Source: Pseudomonas cichorii
Lineage (GTDB): Bacteria; Pseudomonadota; Gammaproteobacteria; Pseudomonadales; Pseudomonadaceae
Assembly (NCBI RefSeq): GCF_003700275.1
Contig: NZ_RBRE01000016.1
Coordinates: 1 to 64,000, forward strand
Reading direction: 5' to 3'
Length of the DNA stretch: 64,000 bases
Positions 15,669-24,885 of the stretch are shown here, one piece after another. Within the stretch, counting starts at the first letter, position 1. The number at the start of each line of letters is the position of its first letter. Both the position numbers and the translations under genes were made by a program. A model generated the notes under the pieces. It saw only the letters and a program-made list of their open reading frames with translations. It had not been told where the DNA came from and did no database searches.

Positions 15669-16727
15669 ATGACGCAGATTTCCGAACGCTTTCTGGTGCA
15701 GGCTCACCTTGATGCCAAGCAACCCAAAGCGTTGAGTATTGAAGAACAGGCCCATTACCGCGCCGAAATCGCTGCCGAGCTCAAGGCCCGGGACGCGGTG
15801 CTGGTTGCCCACTATTACTGTGATCCGGTGATTCAGGCCCTGGCCGAGGAAACCGGTGGCTGCGTGGCCGACTCACTGGAAATGGCGCGCTTCAGCAATA
15901 ACCATTCAGCATCGACCGTGCTGGTGGCTGGCGTTCGCTTCATGGGTGAAACCGCCAAGATCCTCAATCCGGAAAAACGGGTCTTCATGCCGACGCTTGA
16001 AGCCACCTGTTCCCTGGATGTCGGCTGTCCTGTCGACGAGTTTTCCGCTTTCTGCGACCAGCACCCGGACCGGACCGTGGTGGTCTACGCCAACACCTCG
16101 GCGGCGGTCAAGGCCCGCGCCGACTGGGTGGTAACTTCCGGCTGTGCGCTGGAAATCGTCGAAAGCCTGATGGATAACGGCGAGAAAATCATCTGGGCGC
16201 CGGACAAGCACCTGGGGCGCTATATCCAGCGTGAAACCGGTGCCGACATGTTGCTCTGGGACGGTGCCTGCATCGTTCACGAAGAGTTCAAGTCCAAGCA
16301 ACTGGAAGACATGAAAGCGCTGTACCCGGAAGCCGCCGTTCTGGTCCACCCGGAGTCACCGGAAGCGGTGATAGCCCTGGCCGATGCGGTGGGCTCCACC
16401 AGCCAGATGATTGCCGCTGCGCAGCGCATGCCGAACAAGATGTTCATCGTCGCTACTGATCGCGGCATTTTCTACAAGATGCAGCAGTTGTGCCCGGACA
16501 AGATCTTCATTGAGGCCCCGACCGCCGGTAATGGCGCGGCTTGCCGCAGTTGCGCGCATTGCCCATGGATGGCGATGAACACTCTGGAGCGCACCTTGCA
16601 GTGCCTGCGTGAGGGCAGTAACGAGATCTTTGTCGATCCAGCACTGATCCCGCATGCCGTGCGGCCCTTGCAGCGGATGCTGGACTTCACCCAGGCGGCT
16701 CGTCTGAAACAGGCCGGCAATGCCTGA
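15669..16727 (+). CDS. nadA: Quinolinate synthase
   Basis: A 352-residue 4Fe-4S enzyme that condenses iminoaspartate with dihydroxyacetone phosphate to quinolinate, the first pyridine intermediate of NAD synthesis. Visible motifs include [43 protein letters not shown] and the C-terminal [13 protein letters not shown], which between them hold the cluster cysteines. The ATG at 15669 gives the usual Pseudomonas length; the frame is open upstream but without a ribosome-binding site. It is monocistronic and ends at a strong terminator shared with the convergent bepA gene. Confidence 0.93.
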   Translation: MTQISERFLVQAHLDAKQPKALSIEEQAHYRAEIAAELKARDAVLVAHYYCDPVIQALAEETGGCVADSLEMARFSNNHSASTVLVAGVRFMGETAKILNPEKRVFMPTLEATCSLDVGCPVDEFSAFCDQHPDRTVVVYANTSAAVKARADWVVTSGCALEIVESLMDNGEKIIWAPDKHLGRYIQRETGADMLLWDGACIVHEEFKSKQLEDMKALYPEAAVLVHPESPEAVIALADAVGSTSQMIAAAQRMPNKMFIVATDRGIFYKMQQLCPDKIFIEAPTAGNGAACRSCAHCPWMAMNTLERTLQCLREGSNEIFVDPALIPHAVRPLQRMLDFTQAARLKQAGNA

Positions 16728-16744
16728 CAGCAGCTCCTGAAATG

Positions 16745-16774
16745 AAAAATCCCGGCTATCAAGCCGGGATTTTT
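16745..16774. terminator. Bidirectional terminator between nadA and bepA
   Basis: AAAAATCCCGGC (16745-16756) and GCCGGGATTTTT (16763-16774) form a perfect 12-base stem with loop TATCAA. The A run on one side and T run on the other make it work in both directions, as fits the convergent genes. Confidence 0.88.
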
Positions 16775-16791
16775 CATGGTGCGGCGAACGG

Positions 16792-18225
16792 TCAGTTCAT
16801 CATGCCCTTGACCATTCGTTCCTGCTCGATCAGATCTTTCTGGCGGGCATCGATCCGTGAAGCCAGCTGAAAATTGTTGCTGGCGCGGCGTTTGGCGAAC
16901 TCCAGTTGCTGAATGGCCTGACGGAAGTCGCCAACCAGGGCGAAGTATTCGGCGCGGGCCTGATGCAGACCGATGGTGTTGCCGTTCAAGCCGCGGGTTT
17001 CGGCCACGACATACCAGATGTCCGGATCGTCGGATCGGGTCTTGAGCAGCGTTTCCAGGGCTTTTTCCGCTTCTGCCGTGCGGTTCTGCTTGAGCAGCAC
17101 ATCGACGCGCACATCGTTCAGCGGATAGTTGCCCGGATACAGCGTGAGCATCCGGTCAACCCGCTGCTGGGCATCGGCCAGACGATTGTTGGTGATGTCC
17201 AGGTCGATCTGCGTCAGGTTGTAGGTGATGTCGTTGGGTGCCTTGGTCAGCAAGGGCTTGAGGCTTTCACGGGCTTCGTTGAGTTGCCCGCCCTTGATCT
17301 GCGCGATGGCCAGGCCGTAGCGGGCAGAGTCGGAGTTGGGGTTTTCCACCAGTTGCGCACGGAAGCGCTTGGCCGAGATTCCCGGGGTTTCTTCATAGAT
17401 CAACGCGACGCGGGCACGCATCAGTTGATAGAGCAGGCTGTCTTCCCGGCCTCCCGGTCTGGCCTGTTCGGCACGGTTACGGGTGTCGGCGATCCGCGAC
17501 TCGCTGACCGGGTGGGTCAGGAGGAATTCCGGTGGCTTGGCGTCGAAGCGGTACTGGCGCATCAGGCGCTCGAACATGGTCGGCATGTTACGCGGGTCAT
17601 AACCGGCCTTTTCCAGGTTGAGGATGCCGATGCGGTCGGCTTCCTGCTCGTTCTGCCGCGAGAAGCGGCGCTGCTCCTGGATCGCGGCGGCCTGTGAACC
17701 GGCGATGGCTGCGATACCGGCATCACCGGCACCGGCGGCGGCCATGACGATGCCGGCCAGCATGGCGGCCATGACCGGAACCTGCATGCGCTGCTGGGCT
17801 TCGACGCCGCGAGCGAAGTGACGCTGCGACAGGTGAGCCAGTTCGTGGGCCATTACCGAGGCGTATTCGCCTTCGGTCTGGGCGTTGAGAAACAGCCCGC
17901 CGTTGACCCCGATAATCCCGCCGGGCGCGGCAAAGGCGTTCAGTTGCGGACTGTTGATGAGAATGAATTCAAGGCGCCGGTCCTGGACCTGGCTGGTTTC
18001 GGCAAGGCGATAGACCGAAGTTTCGACGAAATCCTTGAGTTGCGGGTCGGACAATTGACCCACCTGGGCGCGCAGCAGGCCCAGCCAGGCGCGGCCCAGC
18101 TGGTGTTCCTGTTCGGGCGATACGATGGCAGAGCTGGCGTCACCAAGCGACGGCAGATCATCGGCCATACTCGGTGTGGCGAGCAGGCAGGCAAGCGTGA
18201 GCAGTGTAGGACGCAGAAAATTCAT
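16792..18225 (-). CDS. bepA: Beta-barrel assembly-enhancing protease, M48 family
   Basis: A 477-residue periplasmic metalloprotease with signal peptide MNFLRPTLLTLACLLATPSMA. The zinc motif H127-E128-L-A-H131 is in VMAHELAHLSQRH, and the third ligand lies in NEQEADRIGI. A C-terminal half of about 170 residues is made of TPR repeats (from SDSARYGLAIAQIKGGQL). This is the layout of E. coli BepA/YfgC (487 residues), which degrades stalled LptD and promotes outer-membrane protein assembly with the BAM complex. The start at 18225 is set by the signal peptide; the frame remains open to 18576 by chance. bamC is about 4 kb away. Confidence 0.9.
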   Translation of the reverse strand: MNFLRPTLLTLACLLATPSMADDLPSLGDASSAIVSPEQEHQLGRAWLGLLRAQVGQLSDPQLKDFVETSVYRLAETSQVQDRRLEFILINSPQLNAFAAPGGIIGVNGGLFLNAQTEGEYASVMAHELAHLSQRHFARGVEAQQRMQVPVMAAMLAGIVMAAAGAGDAGIAAIAGSQAAAIQEQRRFSRQNEQEADRIGILNLEKAGYDPRNMPTMFERLMRQYRFDAKPPEFLLTHPVSESRIADTRNRAEQARPGGREDSLLYQLMRARVALIYEETPGISAKRFRAQLVENPNSDSARYGLAIAQIKGGQLNEARESLKPLLTKAPNDITYNLTQIDLDITNNRLADAQQRVDRMLTLYPGNYPLNDVRVDVLLKQNRTAEAEKALETLLKTRSDDPDIWYVVAETRGLNGNTIGLHQARAEYFALVGDFRQAIQQLEFAKRRASNNFQLASRIDARQKDLIEQERMVKGMMN

Positions 18226-18372
18226 GCACGAGGCTCTGAGCTGGAGAACGCTTACTGTAGCTGGCTCAATGGCGTGCTGACCAGAGTGAGGTATTCTTGC
18301 GGCCTGTCTGAAATGTCTGAAAACATTTTTGCGGGTACTTTTCAATTCAATGTGTCCACCCGGAGAGAAACG

Positions 18373-18624
18373 ATGTCTGACGCTGTAATGCGGCCCGAGG
18401 TGTGTGATGCCGAACTCGATGCTTGCGGTCTCAATTGCCCGTTGCCGTTGCTCAAGGCCAAGATGGAACTCAACCGTCTGCCCAGTGGCGCTGTACTGAA
18501 AGTCATGGCGACCGATGCCGGATCGCAGCGGGATTTCCGAACCTTTGCCAGGCTGGCCGGGCATACGTTGCTGCATGAAGAGGCCGATGCCGGCGTCTAC
18601 AGCTACTGGCTGCGCAAGGTTTAG
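18373..18624 (+). CDS. TusA/SirA-family sulfur carrier protein
   Basis: An 83-residue protein with the signature DACGLNCPLPLLKAKMEL, in which C22 of the CPxP motif carries sulfur as a persulfide. TusA relays sulfur from cysteine desulfurase to the 2-thiouridine tRNA pathway; other family members serve molybdenum-cofactor or selenium metabolism, so the partner cannot be named. The ATG at 18373 follows GGAGAGAAACG. The PerM-type transporter gene starts 22 bases after its stop, so the two are probably co-transcribed. The pair is divergent from bepA. Confidence 0.85.
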   Translation: MSDAVMRPEVCDAELDACGLNCPLPLLKAKMELNRLPSGAVLKVMATDAGSQRDFRTFARLAGHTLLHEEADAGVYSYWLRKV

Positions 18625-18646
18625 TGTTCTCTAAAAAGGATGTTTG

Positions 18647-19717
18647 ATGTTCAAGGTGCTTCGCAATTGGGTGCAACTGTATTTCTCCGATGAGGAAGCG
18701 GTAGTACTGGCGGTTCTGCTGTTCCTGGCGTTCACCGTCGTCCTGACGTTGGGCGGAATGCTGGCTCCGGTACTGGCCGGGTTGGTGCTGGCCTTTCTGA
18801 TGCAGGGTGTCGTCAACTTTCTGGAGCGCTTGCGCATGCCGGAAGTCGGGGCGGTTGGTCTGGTTTTCACCCTGTTCATGGGCGTGTTGCTGGTCTTCCT
18901 GCTGGTTCTGGTCCCGCTGCTCTGGCATCAGTTGATTACCCTGTTCAACGAGCTGCCGGGCATGCTCGCCAAATGGCAGTCGCTGCTGTTGTTGCTGCCG
19001 GAGCGTTACCCGCATCTGGTTTCCGACGAGCAGGTCCTGCAAGCCATCGAAGTGGCCCGCGGCGAGATCGGCAAATTCGGCCAGTTGGCGCTGACCTTTT
19101 CCCTGTCCAGCCTGCCTTTGCTGGTCAACCTGATGATCTATCTGGTGCTGGTGCCGATCCTGGTGTTCTTCTTCCTCAAGGACCGGCAGATGATCGGTCG
19201 CTGGGTGCGGGGCTATCTGCCTCGTGAGCGGGCCTTGCTGACGCGGGTCGCCGAGGAGATGAACCGACAGATCGCCAACTACATCCGTGGTAAGGTCATC
19301 GAAATCTTCATCTGTGGCGGGGTGACCTACGTTGCCTTCGTGGCGCTGGGGCTCAACTACGCGGCGTTGCTGGCGATGCTGGTGGGTGTGTCGGTGGTCG
19401 TGCCGTATGTCGGCGCGGTGGTGGTCACGGTGCCGGTTGCGCTGATCGGCCTGTTCCAGTGGGGCTGGGGCGACCAGTTCATTTATCTGATGATGGTGCA
19501 CGGCATCATTCAGGCGCTGGATGGCAACGTGCTGGTGCCGCTGCTGTTCTCGGAGGCGGTCAATCTGCATCCGGTCGCGATCATCTGCGCGGTGCTGCTG
19601 TTTGGCGGGTTGTGGGGCTTCTGGGGGATATTCTTTGCGATTCCGCTGGCGACCCTGTTCAAGGCCGTTCTGGATGCCTGGCCGCGCCATGCGCCGAGTG
19701 TGGCGCCGATGTTATAG
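18647..19717 (+). CDS. AI-2E/PerM family membrane transporter
   Basis: A 356-residue inner-membrane protein with about eight transmembrane helices. Recognisable family segments are SLPLLVNLMIYLVLVPILVFFFLKDRQMI and the C-terminal HGIIQALDGNVLVPLLFSEAVNLHPVAIICAVLLFGGLWGFWGIFFAIPLATL. The family includes TqsA, which affects autoinducer-2 levels, and sodium/proton exchangers, so the substrate is open. The ATG at 18647 lies behind AAAAAGG. It is downstream of the TusA-like gene and converges with the peroxiredoxin gene at a strong hairpin. Confidence 0.85.
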   Translation: MFKVLRNWVQLYFSDEEAVVLAVLLFLAFTVVLTLGGMLAPVLAGLVLAFLMQGVVNFLERLRMPEVGAVGLVFTLFMGVLLVFLLVLVPLLWHQLITLFNELPGMLAKWQSLLLLLPERYPHLVSDEQVLQAIEVARGEIGKFGQLALTFSLSSLPLLVNLMIYLVLVPILVFFFLKDRQMIGRWVRGYLPRERALLTRVAEEMNRQIANYIRGKVIEIFICGGVTYVAFVALGLNYAALLAMLVGVSVVVPYVGAVVVTVPVALIGLFQWGWGDQFIYLMMVHGIIQALDGNVLVPLLFSEAVNLHPVAIICAVLLFGGLWGFWGIFFAIPLATLFKAVLDAWPRHAPSVAPML

Positions 19718-19732
19718 GCCCTGGCATCAGGC

Positions 19733-19765
19733 CTTCGCTGCGGCACCTTGCGCGCCGCAGCGAAG
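19733..19765. terminator. Hairpin between convergent perM-type and peroxiredoxin genes
   Basis: CTTCGCTGCGGC (19733-19744) and GCCGCAGCGAAG (19754-19765) are perfect 12-base complements with a nine-base loop. There is no T tract, so it may act as a transcript-end protector or REP-like unit rather than as a classical terminator. Confidence 0.6.
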
Positions 19766-19776
19766 TGTCCGGGCAA

Positions 19777-20250
19777 TCAGGCCTTGTTCAGGGCCTGCGC
19801 CTGGGCCAGTACTTCGTCCACGTGACCGGGGACCTTGACCCCACGCCATTCCTTGCGCAGTACACCGTCCTTGTCGATCAGGAAGGTGCTGCGATCAACG
19901 CCCAGATATTCCTTGCCATACAGCTTCTTGAGCTTGATGACGTCGAACAGCTGGCACAGGGCTTCATCCTTGTCCGAAATCAGCTCGAACGGGAACTCCT
20001 GCTTGGCCTTGAAGTTCTCGTGGGCCTTGAGGCTGTCGCGCGAGACGCCGAAGACCACGGTATTGGCGGCCTGGAACTGCGCGATGCTGTCACGGAAGTT
20101 CTGGCCTTCGGTGGTACAGCCCGGCGTGTTGTCCTTGGGGTAGAAATAAATCACGACCTGCTGGCCCTTGAGCCCGGACAGGCTGACCGCCTGACCGCTG
20201 GTGGCTGGTGCCTGGAAGTCGGCAACGGGTTGATCTACTGCAACTGCCAT
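19777..20250 (-). CDS. bcp: Peroxiredoxin, BCP/PrxQ family
   Basis: A 157-residue thiol peroxidase that reduces hydrogen peroxide and organic hydroperoxides in the cytoplasm. The active-site motif is YPKDNTPGCTTEG, with peroxidatic C45. The residue five positions later, where E. coli Bcp has the resolving C50, is glutamine; the only other cysteine is C99 in DEALCQLF. The enzyme therefore either uses C99 or resolves through an external thiol. It follows gcvR on the minus strand with a nine-base gap, an arrangement common in Pseudomonas. Confidence 0.9.
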   Translation of the reverse strand: MAVAVDQPVADFQAPATSGQAVSLSGLKGQQVVIYFYPKDNTPGCTTEGQNFRDSIAQFQAANTVVFGVSRDSLKAHENFKAKQEFPFELISDKDEALCQLFDVIKLKKLYGKEYLGVDRSTFLIDKDGVLRKEWRGVKVPGHVDEVLAQAQALNKA

Positions 20251-20259
20251 GAGAACTCC

Positions 20260-20823
20260 TTACATGGGGGCTTGCGGGCGCCATGGTTCGATCAGCGCAT
20301 CGAGGTTCAGTGCATCGGCGAAATCCAGGAACTGGTCGCGCAACCAGCTGATCTGCGTGCCTGCCGGCAAGGTGACCGTGAAGGTTGCGTTGAGCATGGT
20401 GCCACCGGTCTGCGGAGCCAGGTAGGTATCGCAGATCAGGTTTTCCAGTTCGACGTTGTGGTCGATGAAGAACTGGCACAGCTCATTGATGATGTCCGGA
20501 CGATAGGCCGAGCTTACGTAAGCCACATAGGGCAGGGCTTCGGGACGGCTCTCGAGCGTGGCGCTGCGCACGACGCTGATGGTGAAGGCGTGTTTTTTCG
20601 ACAGCCCCGGCAGGCCGGTTTCAAGACGGGCCAGGGCATCCCAGCTACCAGAGACCTGAATGATCAGCGCGCTGCACTCGCCGTGACGGGTCAGGCGTGA
20701 GCTGACGACCGAACAGCGGTTTTCGTGGCTGGCGCGGCACAGGACGTTGGTCAGCTCCATAGGGTTTGCGCCAAGGGCACTGATAACAAGGAATTGTTCG
20801 CGAACTGTGGGGGTGGACGACAT
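20260..20823 (-). CDS. gcvR: ACT-domain glycine cleavage system transcriptional repressor
   Basis: A 187-residue protein with two ACT domains: residues about 10-85 (FLVISALGANPMELTNVLCRASHENRCSV) and 95-175 (VAYVSSAYRPDIINELCQFFIDHNVELENL). It has no DNA-binding domain. E. coli GcvR represses the glycine cleavage operon by binding GcvA when glycine is low. Length agrees with GcvR (190). It is divergent from dapA and leads into bcp, the usual Pseudomonas order. Confidence 0.86.
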   Translation of the reverse strand: MSSTPTVREQFLVISALGANPMELTNVLCRASHENRCSVVSSRLTRHGECSALIIQVSGSWDALARLETGLPGLSKKHAFTISVVRSATLESRPEALPYVAYVSSAYRPDIINELCQFFIDHNVELENLICDTYLAPQTGGTMLNATFTVTLPAGTQISWLRDQFLDFADALNLDALIEPWRPQAPM

Positions 20824-21149
20824 GCAGCATTCCTAGGCGATGAGCGGTCGGTACTTTTTGGGCTCTGCAAGGCTGTTTCGACTATCGAGAGCGCGAAACG
20901 CCAATCCGGGCAGCGTCGTCGTTCACCTGCATGACTGGGCCATGACAGGGCTGCAACGCGCTGGCACAAGGGGATTGGCGACAAAAAACGATCAATTGAA
21001 CGAGGTGCGCAGATGACCAGTACCGATCAAAGGATGAAGGGTAGCGAAAACCATCGCTCAGGGGAATGCTCACAGTGCGGTACTTCGCTTGTACAAGGCT
21101 GATGGCGCCAGTACCATTACGGCTCTCTTTTTCCGGCAGGAGCGGTTGC
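20824..21149. promoter_or_regulatory. Divergent gcvR-dapA intergenic region
   Basis: This 326-base gap holds the promoters of gcvR (left) and dapA (right). Its only notable content is a 29-codon open frame at 21013-21102 with a ribosome-binding site, listed separately. No clear operator, terminator or riboswitch fold was recognised, and no -35/-10 pair could be placed with confidence. Confidence 0.5.
21013..21102 (+). CDS. Possible 29-residue leader or small protein ahead of dapA
   Basis: A short open frame starts at an ATG eight bases after GAGGT and reads [15 protein letters not shown] followed by a CSQC motif and a TGA stop 47 bases before dapA. The CxxC pair and the ribosome-binding site make it more than a random frame. 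It has only one lysine, so it is not a lysine attenuator peptide. It could be a small protein, a leader of dapA or chance. Confidence 0.25.
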   Translation: MTSTDQRMKGSENHRSGECSQCGTSLVQG

Positions 21150-22028
21150 ATGATTGCGGGCAGTATGGTGGCACTGGTCACACCCATGGATGCACAAGGT
21201 CGTCTGGACTGGGACAGCCTGAGCAAACTGGTGGACTTCCACTTGCAAGAGGGCACCAACGCCATTGTTGCCGTCGGCACTACAGGTGAGTCTGCGACCC
21301 TCGATGTGAACGAACACATCGAAGTCATTCGTCGTGTGGTAACCCAGGTTGCAGGGCGTATCCCTGTCATTGCAGGTACCGGCGCCAACTCCACGCGCGA
21401 AGCCGTCGAACTGACGACCAACGCCAGGACCGCAGGTGCCGATGCATGCCTGCTGGTAACGCCGTACTACAACAAGCCGACCCAGGAAGGCCTGTTCCAG
21501 CATTTCAGCCACATCGCCAACGCTGTCGACATCCCGCAGATCCTCTACAACGTGCCGGGGCGTACCGCCTGCGACATGTTGCCGGAGACGGTCGTGCGCC
21601 TGTCCAAAGTGCATAACATCATCGGTATCAAGGAAGCCACGGGCAACCTGCAGCGCGCCAAGGACATCCTGGCAGGCGTCAGCAGCGATTTCCTGTTGTA
21701 CTCCGGCGATGACGCAACGGCCGTAGAACTGATGCTGCTGGGTGGCAAGGGCAACATTTCCGTGACCGCCAACATCGCACCGCGCGCCATGAGCGACCTG
21801 TGCGCTGCCGCGATGCGTGGCGATGCCGAAACAGCCCGTGCCATCCACGAAAAGCTGATGCCGGTCAATAACACCCTGTTTATCGAATCCAACCCTATTC
21901 CCGTGAAATGGGCTCTGCATGAAATGGGTCTGATGCCGGACGGTATCCGTCTGCCGCTCACCTGGCTCAGCGAAGCCTGCCACGAACCGCTGCGTCAGGC
22001 CATGCGCCAGTCCGGCGTATTGGTTTAA
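21150..22028 (+). CDS. dapA: 4-hydroxy-tetrahydrodipicolinate synthase
   Basis: A 292-residue aldolase that condenses pyruvate with aspartate semialdehyde, the first committed step to diaminopimelate and lysine. The family motifs are [35 protein letters not shown] and GIKEATG with the Schiff-base lysine. The start ATG at 21150 lies behind CAGGAGCGG; the longer upstream frame is ignored because DapA proteins start MIAGSMVAL. It leads an operon with bamC 18 bases downstream, the same order as dapA-bamC in E. coli. Confidence 0.94.
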   Translation: MIAGSMVALVTPMDAQGRLDWDSLSKLVDFHLQEGTNAIVAVGTTGESATLDVNEHIEVIRRVVTQVAGRIPVIAGTGANSTREAVELTTNARTAGADACLLVTPYYNKPTQEGLFQHFSHIANAVDIPQILYNVPGRTACDMLPETVVRLSKVHNIIGIKEATGNLQRAKDILAGVSSDFLLYSGDDATAVELMLLGGKGNISVTANIAPRAMSDLCAAAMRGDAETARAIHEKLMPVNNTLFIESNPIPVKWALHEMGLMPDGIRLPLTWLSEACHEPLRQAMRQSGVLV

Positions 22029-22046
22029 TTGAGGAAGCATTACGCA

Positions 22047-23162
22047 ATGAAGCGACTGGCCGGACTTTCCGCACTAGCCTTGATTATCTCCAGCACCAGT
22101 GGTTGCGGTTGGCTATGGGGGCAAGATGGTTACTTCCGCGATCGCGGTAGCGACTACCTTGAAGCCTCCCAGACAGCACCGATGCAGGTGCCTGCCGACA
22201 TCTCCAGCGCCAAGCGCCTGGACCCGCTGCTGCCGATCCCGCGTAACGTGGCTGACAGCACCGTAAAGGGCGAATACAAGGTGCCTCGTCCCTTGCCGCT
22301 GTCGGTAGCTGCCGAATCCAGCGATTTCAGCCTGCAGAAGAGCGGCGATGCGCGCTGGATTCTGGCTCAGCGTCCGCCTGCCGAAGTCTGGCCGGTGGCG
22401 CATCAGTATTTTGAAGACAATGGCTTCCGTATTGCCGAAGAACGTCCCCAGACTGGCGAGTTCAGCTCCGGTTGGCAGCGTCTGGACGAACTGTCCGCCT
22501 CGGTCGCCAGACGCCTGACGGCCAGCGGCGTAGCAGCCGACTCCGAAACCCGCGTGCGGGTTCGCATCGAGCCGGGCGTGCAGCGCAACACCAGTGAAAT
22601 CTATGTGGTCAGCGTCGAGCGTCCGGCGGGCAGCACTGCCGACGTCGGTTTCCCGGCACGCACCACCAACCTGGGGCTCGATTCCGCGCTGACCGACGAT
22701 CTGCTGGCCAGCATGAGCCGCAATGCCGAGAAGGGCGGTTCCGTCTCCCTGCTGGCAGCGCGTGACTACGATACGCCAAGCCGTGTTGCGCTGAGCGAAG
22801 ATGGCAGCGGCAACCCGGTGCTGAGCGTGGGTGCCGATCTGGACCGCGCCTGGTCGAGTGTCGGTCGTGCGCTGGATCAGGGTGAATGGCGGGTTGAAGA
22901 CATCAACCGCAGCCTCGGTCTGTATTACATCAACCTGGCAGAAAAGGCCAAAACGCCCGAGAACGAGCCTGGTTTCTTCGGTCGCCTGTTTGGCAGCAAG
23001 TCAAGCAAGGAAGAAGTCGAAGCCCGTGCCGAGCGCTATCAGGTCCGCTTGAGCAAAGTGGGTGACAGCGTGCAGGTGACTGTCGAGAAGAACATCAATA
23101 CCGTTGCGCCGGCCGACGTCGCTCGCAGGGTCTTGAGTGTCATTCAAGACAACCTGGGTTAA
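22047..23162 (+). CDS. bamC: Outer membrane protein assembly factor BamC (NlpB)
   Basis: A 371-residue lipoprotein with signal peptide MKRLAGLSALALIISSTSG and acylated cysteine C20 (SGCGWLW). The N-terminal unstructured arm (YLEASQTAPMQVPADISSAKRLDPLLPIP) resembles the segment by which BamC contacts BamD. Two helix-grip domains follow. It is a non-essential accessory subunit of the BAM complex at the inner face of the outer membrane. The ATG at 22047 is used instead of a TTG at 22029 because it opens the signal peptide. The next gene starts immediately after the stop. Confidence 0.9.
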   Translation: MKRLAGLSALALIISSTSGCGWLWGQDGYFRDRGSDYLEASQTAPMQVPADISSAKRLDPLLPIPRNVADSTVKGEYKVPRPLPLSVAAESSDFSLQKSGDARWILAQRPPAEVWPVAHQYFEDNGFRIAEERPQTGEFSSGWQRLDELSASVARRLTASGVAADSETRVRVRIEPGVQRNTSEIYVVSVERPAGSTADVGFPARTTNLGLDSALTDDLLASMSRNAEKGGSVSLLAARDYDTPSRVALSEDGSGNPVLSVGADLDRAWSSVGRALDQGEWRVEDINRSLGLYYINLAEKAKTPENEPGFFGRLFGSKSSKEEVEARAERYQVRLSKVGDSVQVTVEKNINTVAPADVARRVLSVIQDNLG

Positions 23163-23921
23163 GTGCGTTTCGCTGTTCTGGGCAGCGGCAGCCGTGGCAA
23201 CGGCACGCTGGTCGCAAGCAACGATACGTATGTGCTGGTCGATTGCGGTTTCTCCCTGCGGGAAACCGAACGGCGCCTGGCACGACTGGGCGTAAGCCCC
23301 CGGCAGTTGAGTGCAATTCTGGTGACCCACGAACATGCCGATCATGTGCATGGCGTGGGTTTGCTGTCTCGGCAGTACAATCTGCCGGTCTATCTCAGCA
23401 GCGGGACCTTGCGCGGGATGCGCAAGCCGGTGCAGGCCACCGGAGTCGTGGCGGGCGGGCAAAGGTTGCAGGTGGGAGCGCTGGACATCGATGTGGTGTC
23501 CGTCTCTCACGATGCGCTGGAGCCAACCCAGTTTGTCTTCAATGACGGACAACGCCGTTTCGGCCTGTTGACCGACCTTGGGACTTATTGCCCGAACGTG
23601 CTGCACAGCTATCAAGGCCTGGATGCCTTGATGATTGAAGCCAACCACTGCCGCGACATGCTTGCCCGAGGCCGTTATCCGGTCTTTCTCAAGCAGCGGG
23701 TGGGAGGCGAAACAGGACATTTGAACAATCATCAGGCCGCAAACCTGGTGAGCGAACTGGGATGGAAGGATCTGCAGCACCTGGTGCTGGCCCATCTCAG
23801 CAGCAAGAACAACCTGCCGTTCCTGGCCCGGCAATGTTTTGCCGATACGCTCGGGTGTGACCCGGACTGGCTGGAACTGGCCGATCAAGATTCAGGGCTC
23901 GACTGGCGACATATCGCCTAG
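23163..23921 (+). CDS. MBL-fold metallo-hydrolase (YycJ/beta-lactamase superfamily)
   Basis: A 252-residue metallo-beta-lactamase fold protein. The metal motif H56-x-H58-x-D60-H61 is in THEHADHVHG, followed by SVSHDALEP and IEANHCRDM. It starts at a GTG directly after the bamC TAA and so is in the dapA-bamC-purC operon. The opening FAVLGSGSRGNGT fits the YycJ/WalJ branch, whose members are nucleases or phosphodiesterases; the substrate here is unknown. Confidence 0.82.
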   Translation: MRFAVLGSGSRGNGTLVASNDTYVLVDCGFSLRETERRLARLGVSPRQLSAILVTHEHADHVHGVGLLSRQYNLPVYLSSGTLRGMRKPVQATGVVAGGQRLQVGALDIDVVSVSHDALEPTQFVFNDGQRRFGLLTDLGTYCPNVLHSYQGLDALMIEANHCRDMLARGRYPVFLKQRVGGETGHLNNHQAANLVSELGWKDLQHLVLAHLSSKNNLPFLARQCFADTLGCDPDWLELADQDSGLDWRHIA

Positions 23922-23949
23922 CCCAACTACTTAGCAAGCGGAGCCCATC

Positions 23950-24660
23950 ATGGAAAAACGTGAAGAACTCTACCGCGGCAAAGCCAAATCGGTTTACAAG
24001 ACCGACGACGCTGACCGCTTGATCCTGCTGTTTCGCAACGACACCTCGGCGTTCGACGGCAAGCGCATCGAACAACTGGACCGTAAAGGCATGGTGAACA
24101 ACAAGTTCAACGCCTTCATCATGCAGAAGCTGGAAGAGGCGGGCGTTCCGACCCAATTCGACAAGCTGCTGGGCGACAACGAGTGCCTGGTCAAGAAGCT
24201 CGACATGATCCCGGTCGAATGCGTCGTGCGTAACTACGCTGCCGGCAGCCTGGTCAAGCGCCTGGGCATCGAAGAGGGCACGAAGCTCGATCCGTACACC
24301 TTCGAGCTGTTCCTCAAGGACGACGCCAAGGGCGACCCGTTCATCAACGAATCCCACGTCGTGGCATTCGGCTGGGGCACTGCCGAGCAACTGGTTCGCA
24401 TGAAAGAACTGTCGCTCAAGGTCAACGAAGTGCTCAGCAAGCTGTTCGACGACGCTGGCCTGCTGCTGGTCGACTTCAAGCTCGAATTCGGCGTATTCCA
24501 CGGCCAGATCGTCCTGGGCGACGAATTCAGCCCTGACGGCTGCCGCCTGTGGGACAAGGACACCCGCAAGAAGATGGACAAGGACCGCTTCCGCCAGGGC
24601 CTGGGTGACGTCATCGAAGCCTACGAAGAAGTCGCAAACCGCCTGGGCGTACCGCTTTAA
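23950..24660 (+). CDS. purC: Phosphoribosylaminoimidazole-succinocarboxamide synthase
   Basis: A 236-residue SAICAR synthetase that joins aspartate to CAIR with ATP in purine biosynthesis. The opening [35 protein letters not shown] and the C-terminal [12 protein letters not shown] are standard. Length equals E. coli PurC (237). It follows the MBL-fold gene by 28 bases with AAGCGGAG before the ATG. Downstream there is an imperfect hairpin (24703-24725) and then tRNA-Ser. Confidence 0.95.
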   Translation: MEKREELYRGKAKSVYKTDDADRLILLFRNDTSAFDGKRIEQLDRKGMVNNKFNAFIMQKLEEAGVPTQFDKLLGDNECLVKKLDMIPVECVVRNYAAGSLVKRLGIEEGTKLDPYTFELFLKDDAKGDPFINESHVVAFGWGTAEQLVRMKELSLKVNEVLSKLFDDAGLLLVDFKLEFGVFHGQIVLGDEFSPDGCRLWDKDTRKKMDKDRFRQGLGDVIEAYEEVANRLGVPL

Positions 24661-24752
24661 GGCAAAAAGTTACGCAAGCGCTTGATAGCACGAAAAAAAT
24701 TAGCGTAAAAGGCTTCGCCTTACGCGCCGATGCTGTTATCATGCGCGCCGTT

Positions 24753-24842
24753 GGAGAGATGCCAGAGTGGCCGAATGGGACGGATTCGAAATCCGTTGTA
24801 CCTTCACCGGTACCTAGGGTTCGAATCCCTATCTCTCCGCCA
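24753..24842 (+). tRNA. tRNA-Ser(CGA)
   Basis: The 90-base gene opens GGAGAGA and closes TCTCTCC-G-CCA, giving a perfect seven-pair acceptor stem with the CCA encoded. The anticodon arm CGGAT-TTCGAAA-like loop places CGA as anticodon, reading UCG. A long variable arm (TGTACCTTCACCGGTACC region) and the T arm AGGGTTCGAATCCCT mark it as a class II serine tRNA. A -10-like TTATCAT lies just upstream. tRNA 3' ends are common integration sites, and the accessory block begins right after this one. Confidence 0.95.
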
Positions 24843-24850
24843 TACATTGA

Positions 24851-24885
24851 AAAGCCCCGTAGATTTTGTCTACGGGGCTTTTTTG
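24851..24885 (+). terminator. Terminator of tRNA-Ser
   Basis: AAAGCCCCGTAGA (24851-24863) pairs perfectly with TCTACGGGGCTTT (24869-24881) around a five-base loop and is followed by TTTT. It starts nine bases after the tRNA CCA end. Confidence 0.9.

Noticed and set aside
18503..19690. A 395-codon minus-strand frame rich in Q, H and R over the perM-type gene
   Set aside because: The composition is the mirror of hydrophobic leucine/valine codons of a membrane protein; not a real gene.
24703..24725. Hairpin GCGTAA...TTACGC after purC as a terminator
   Set aside because: The stem has a bulge and there is no T tract, so it is not a convincing terminator; it may be part of the tRNA promoter region.
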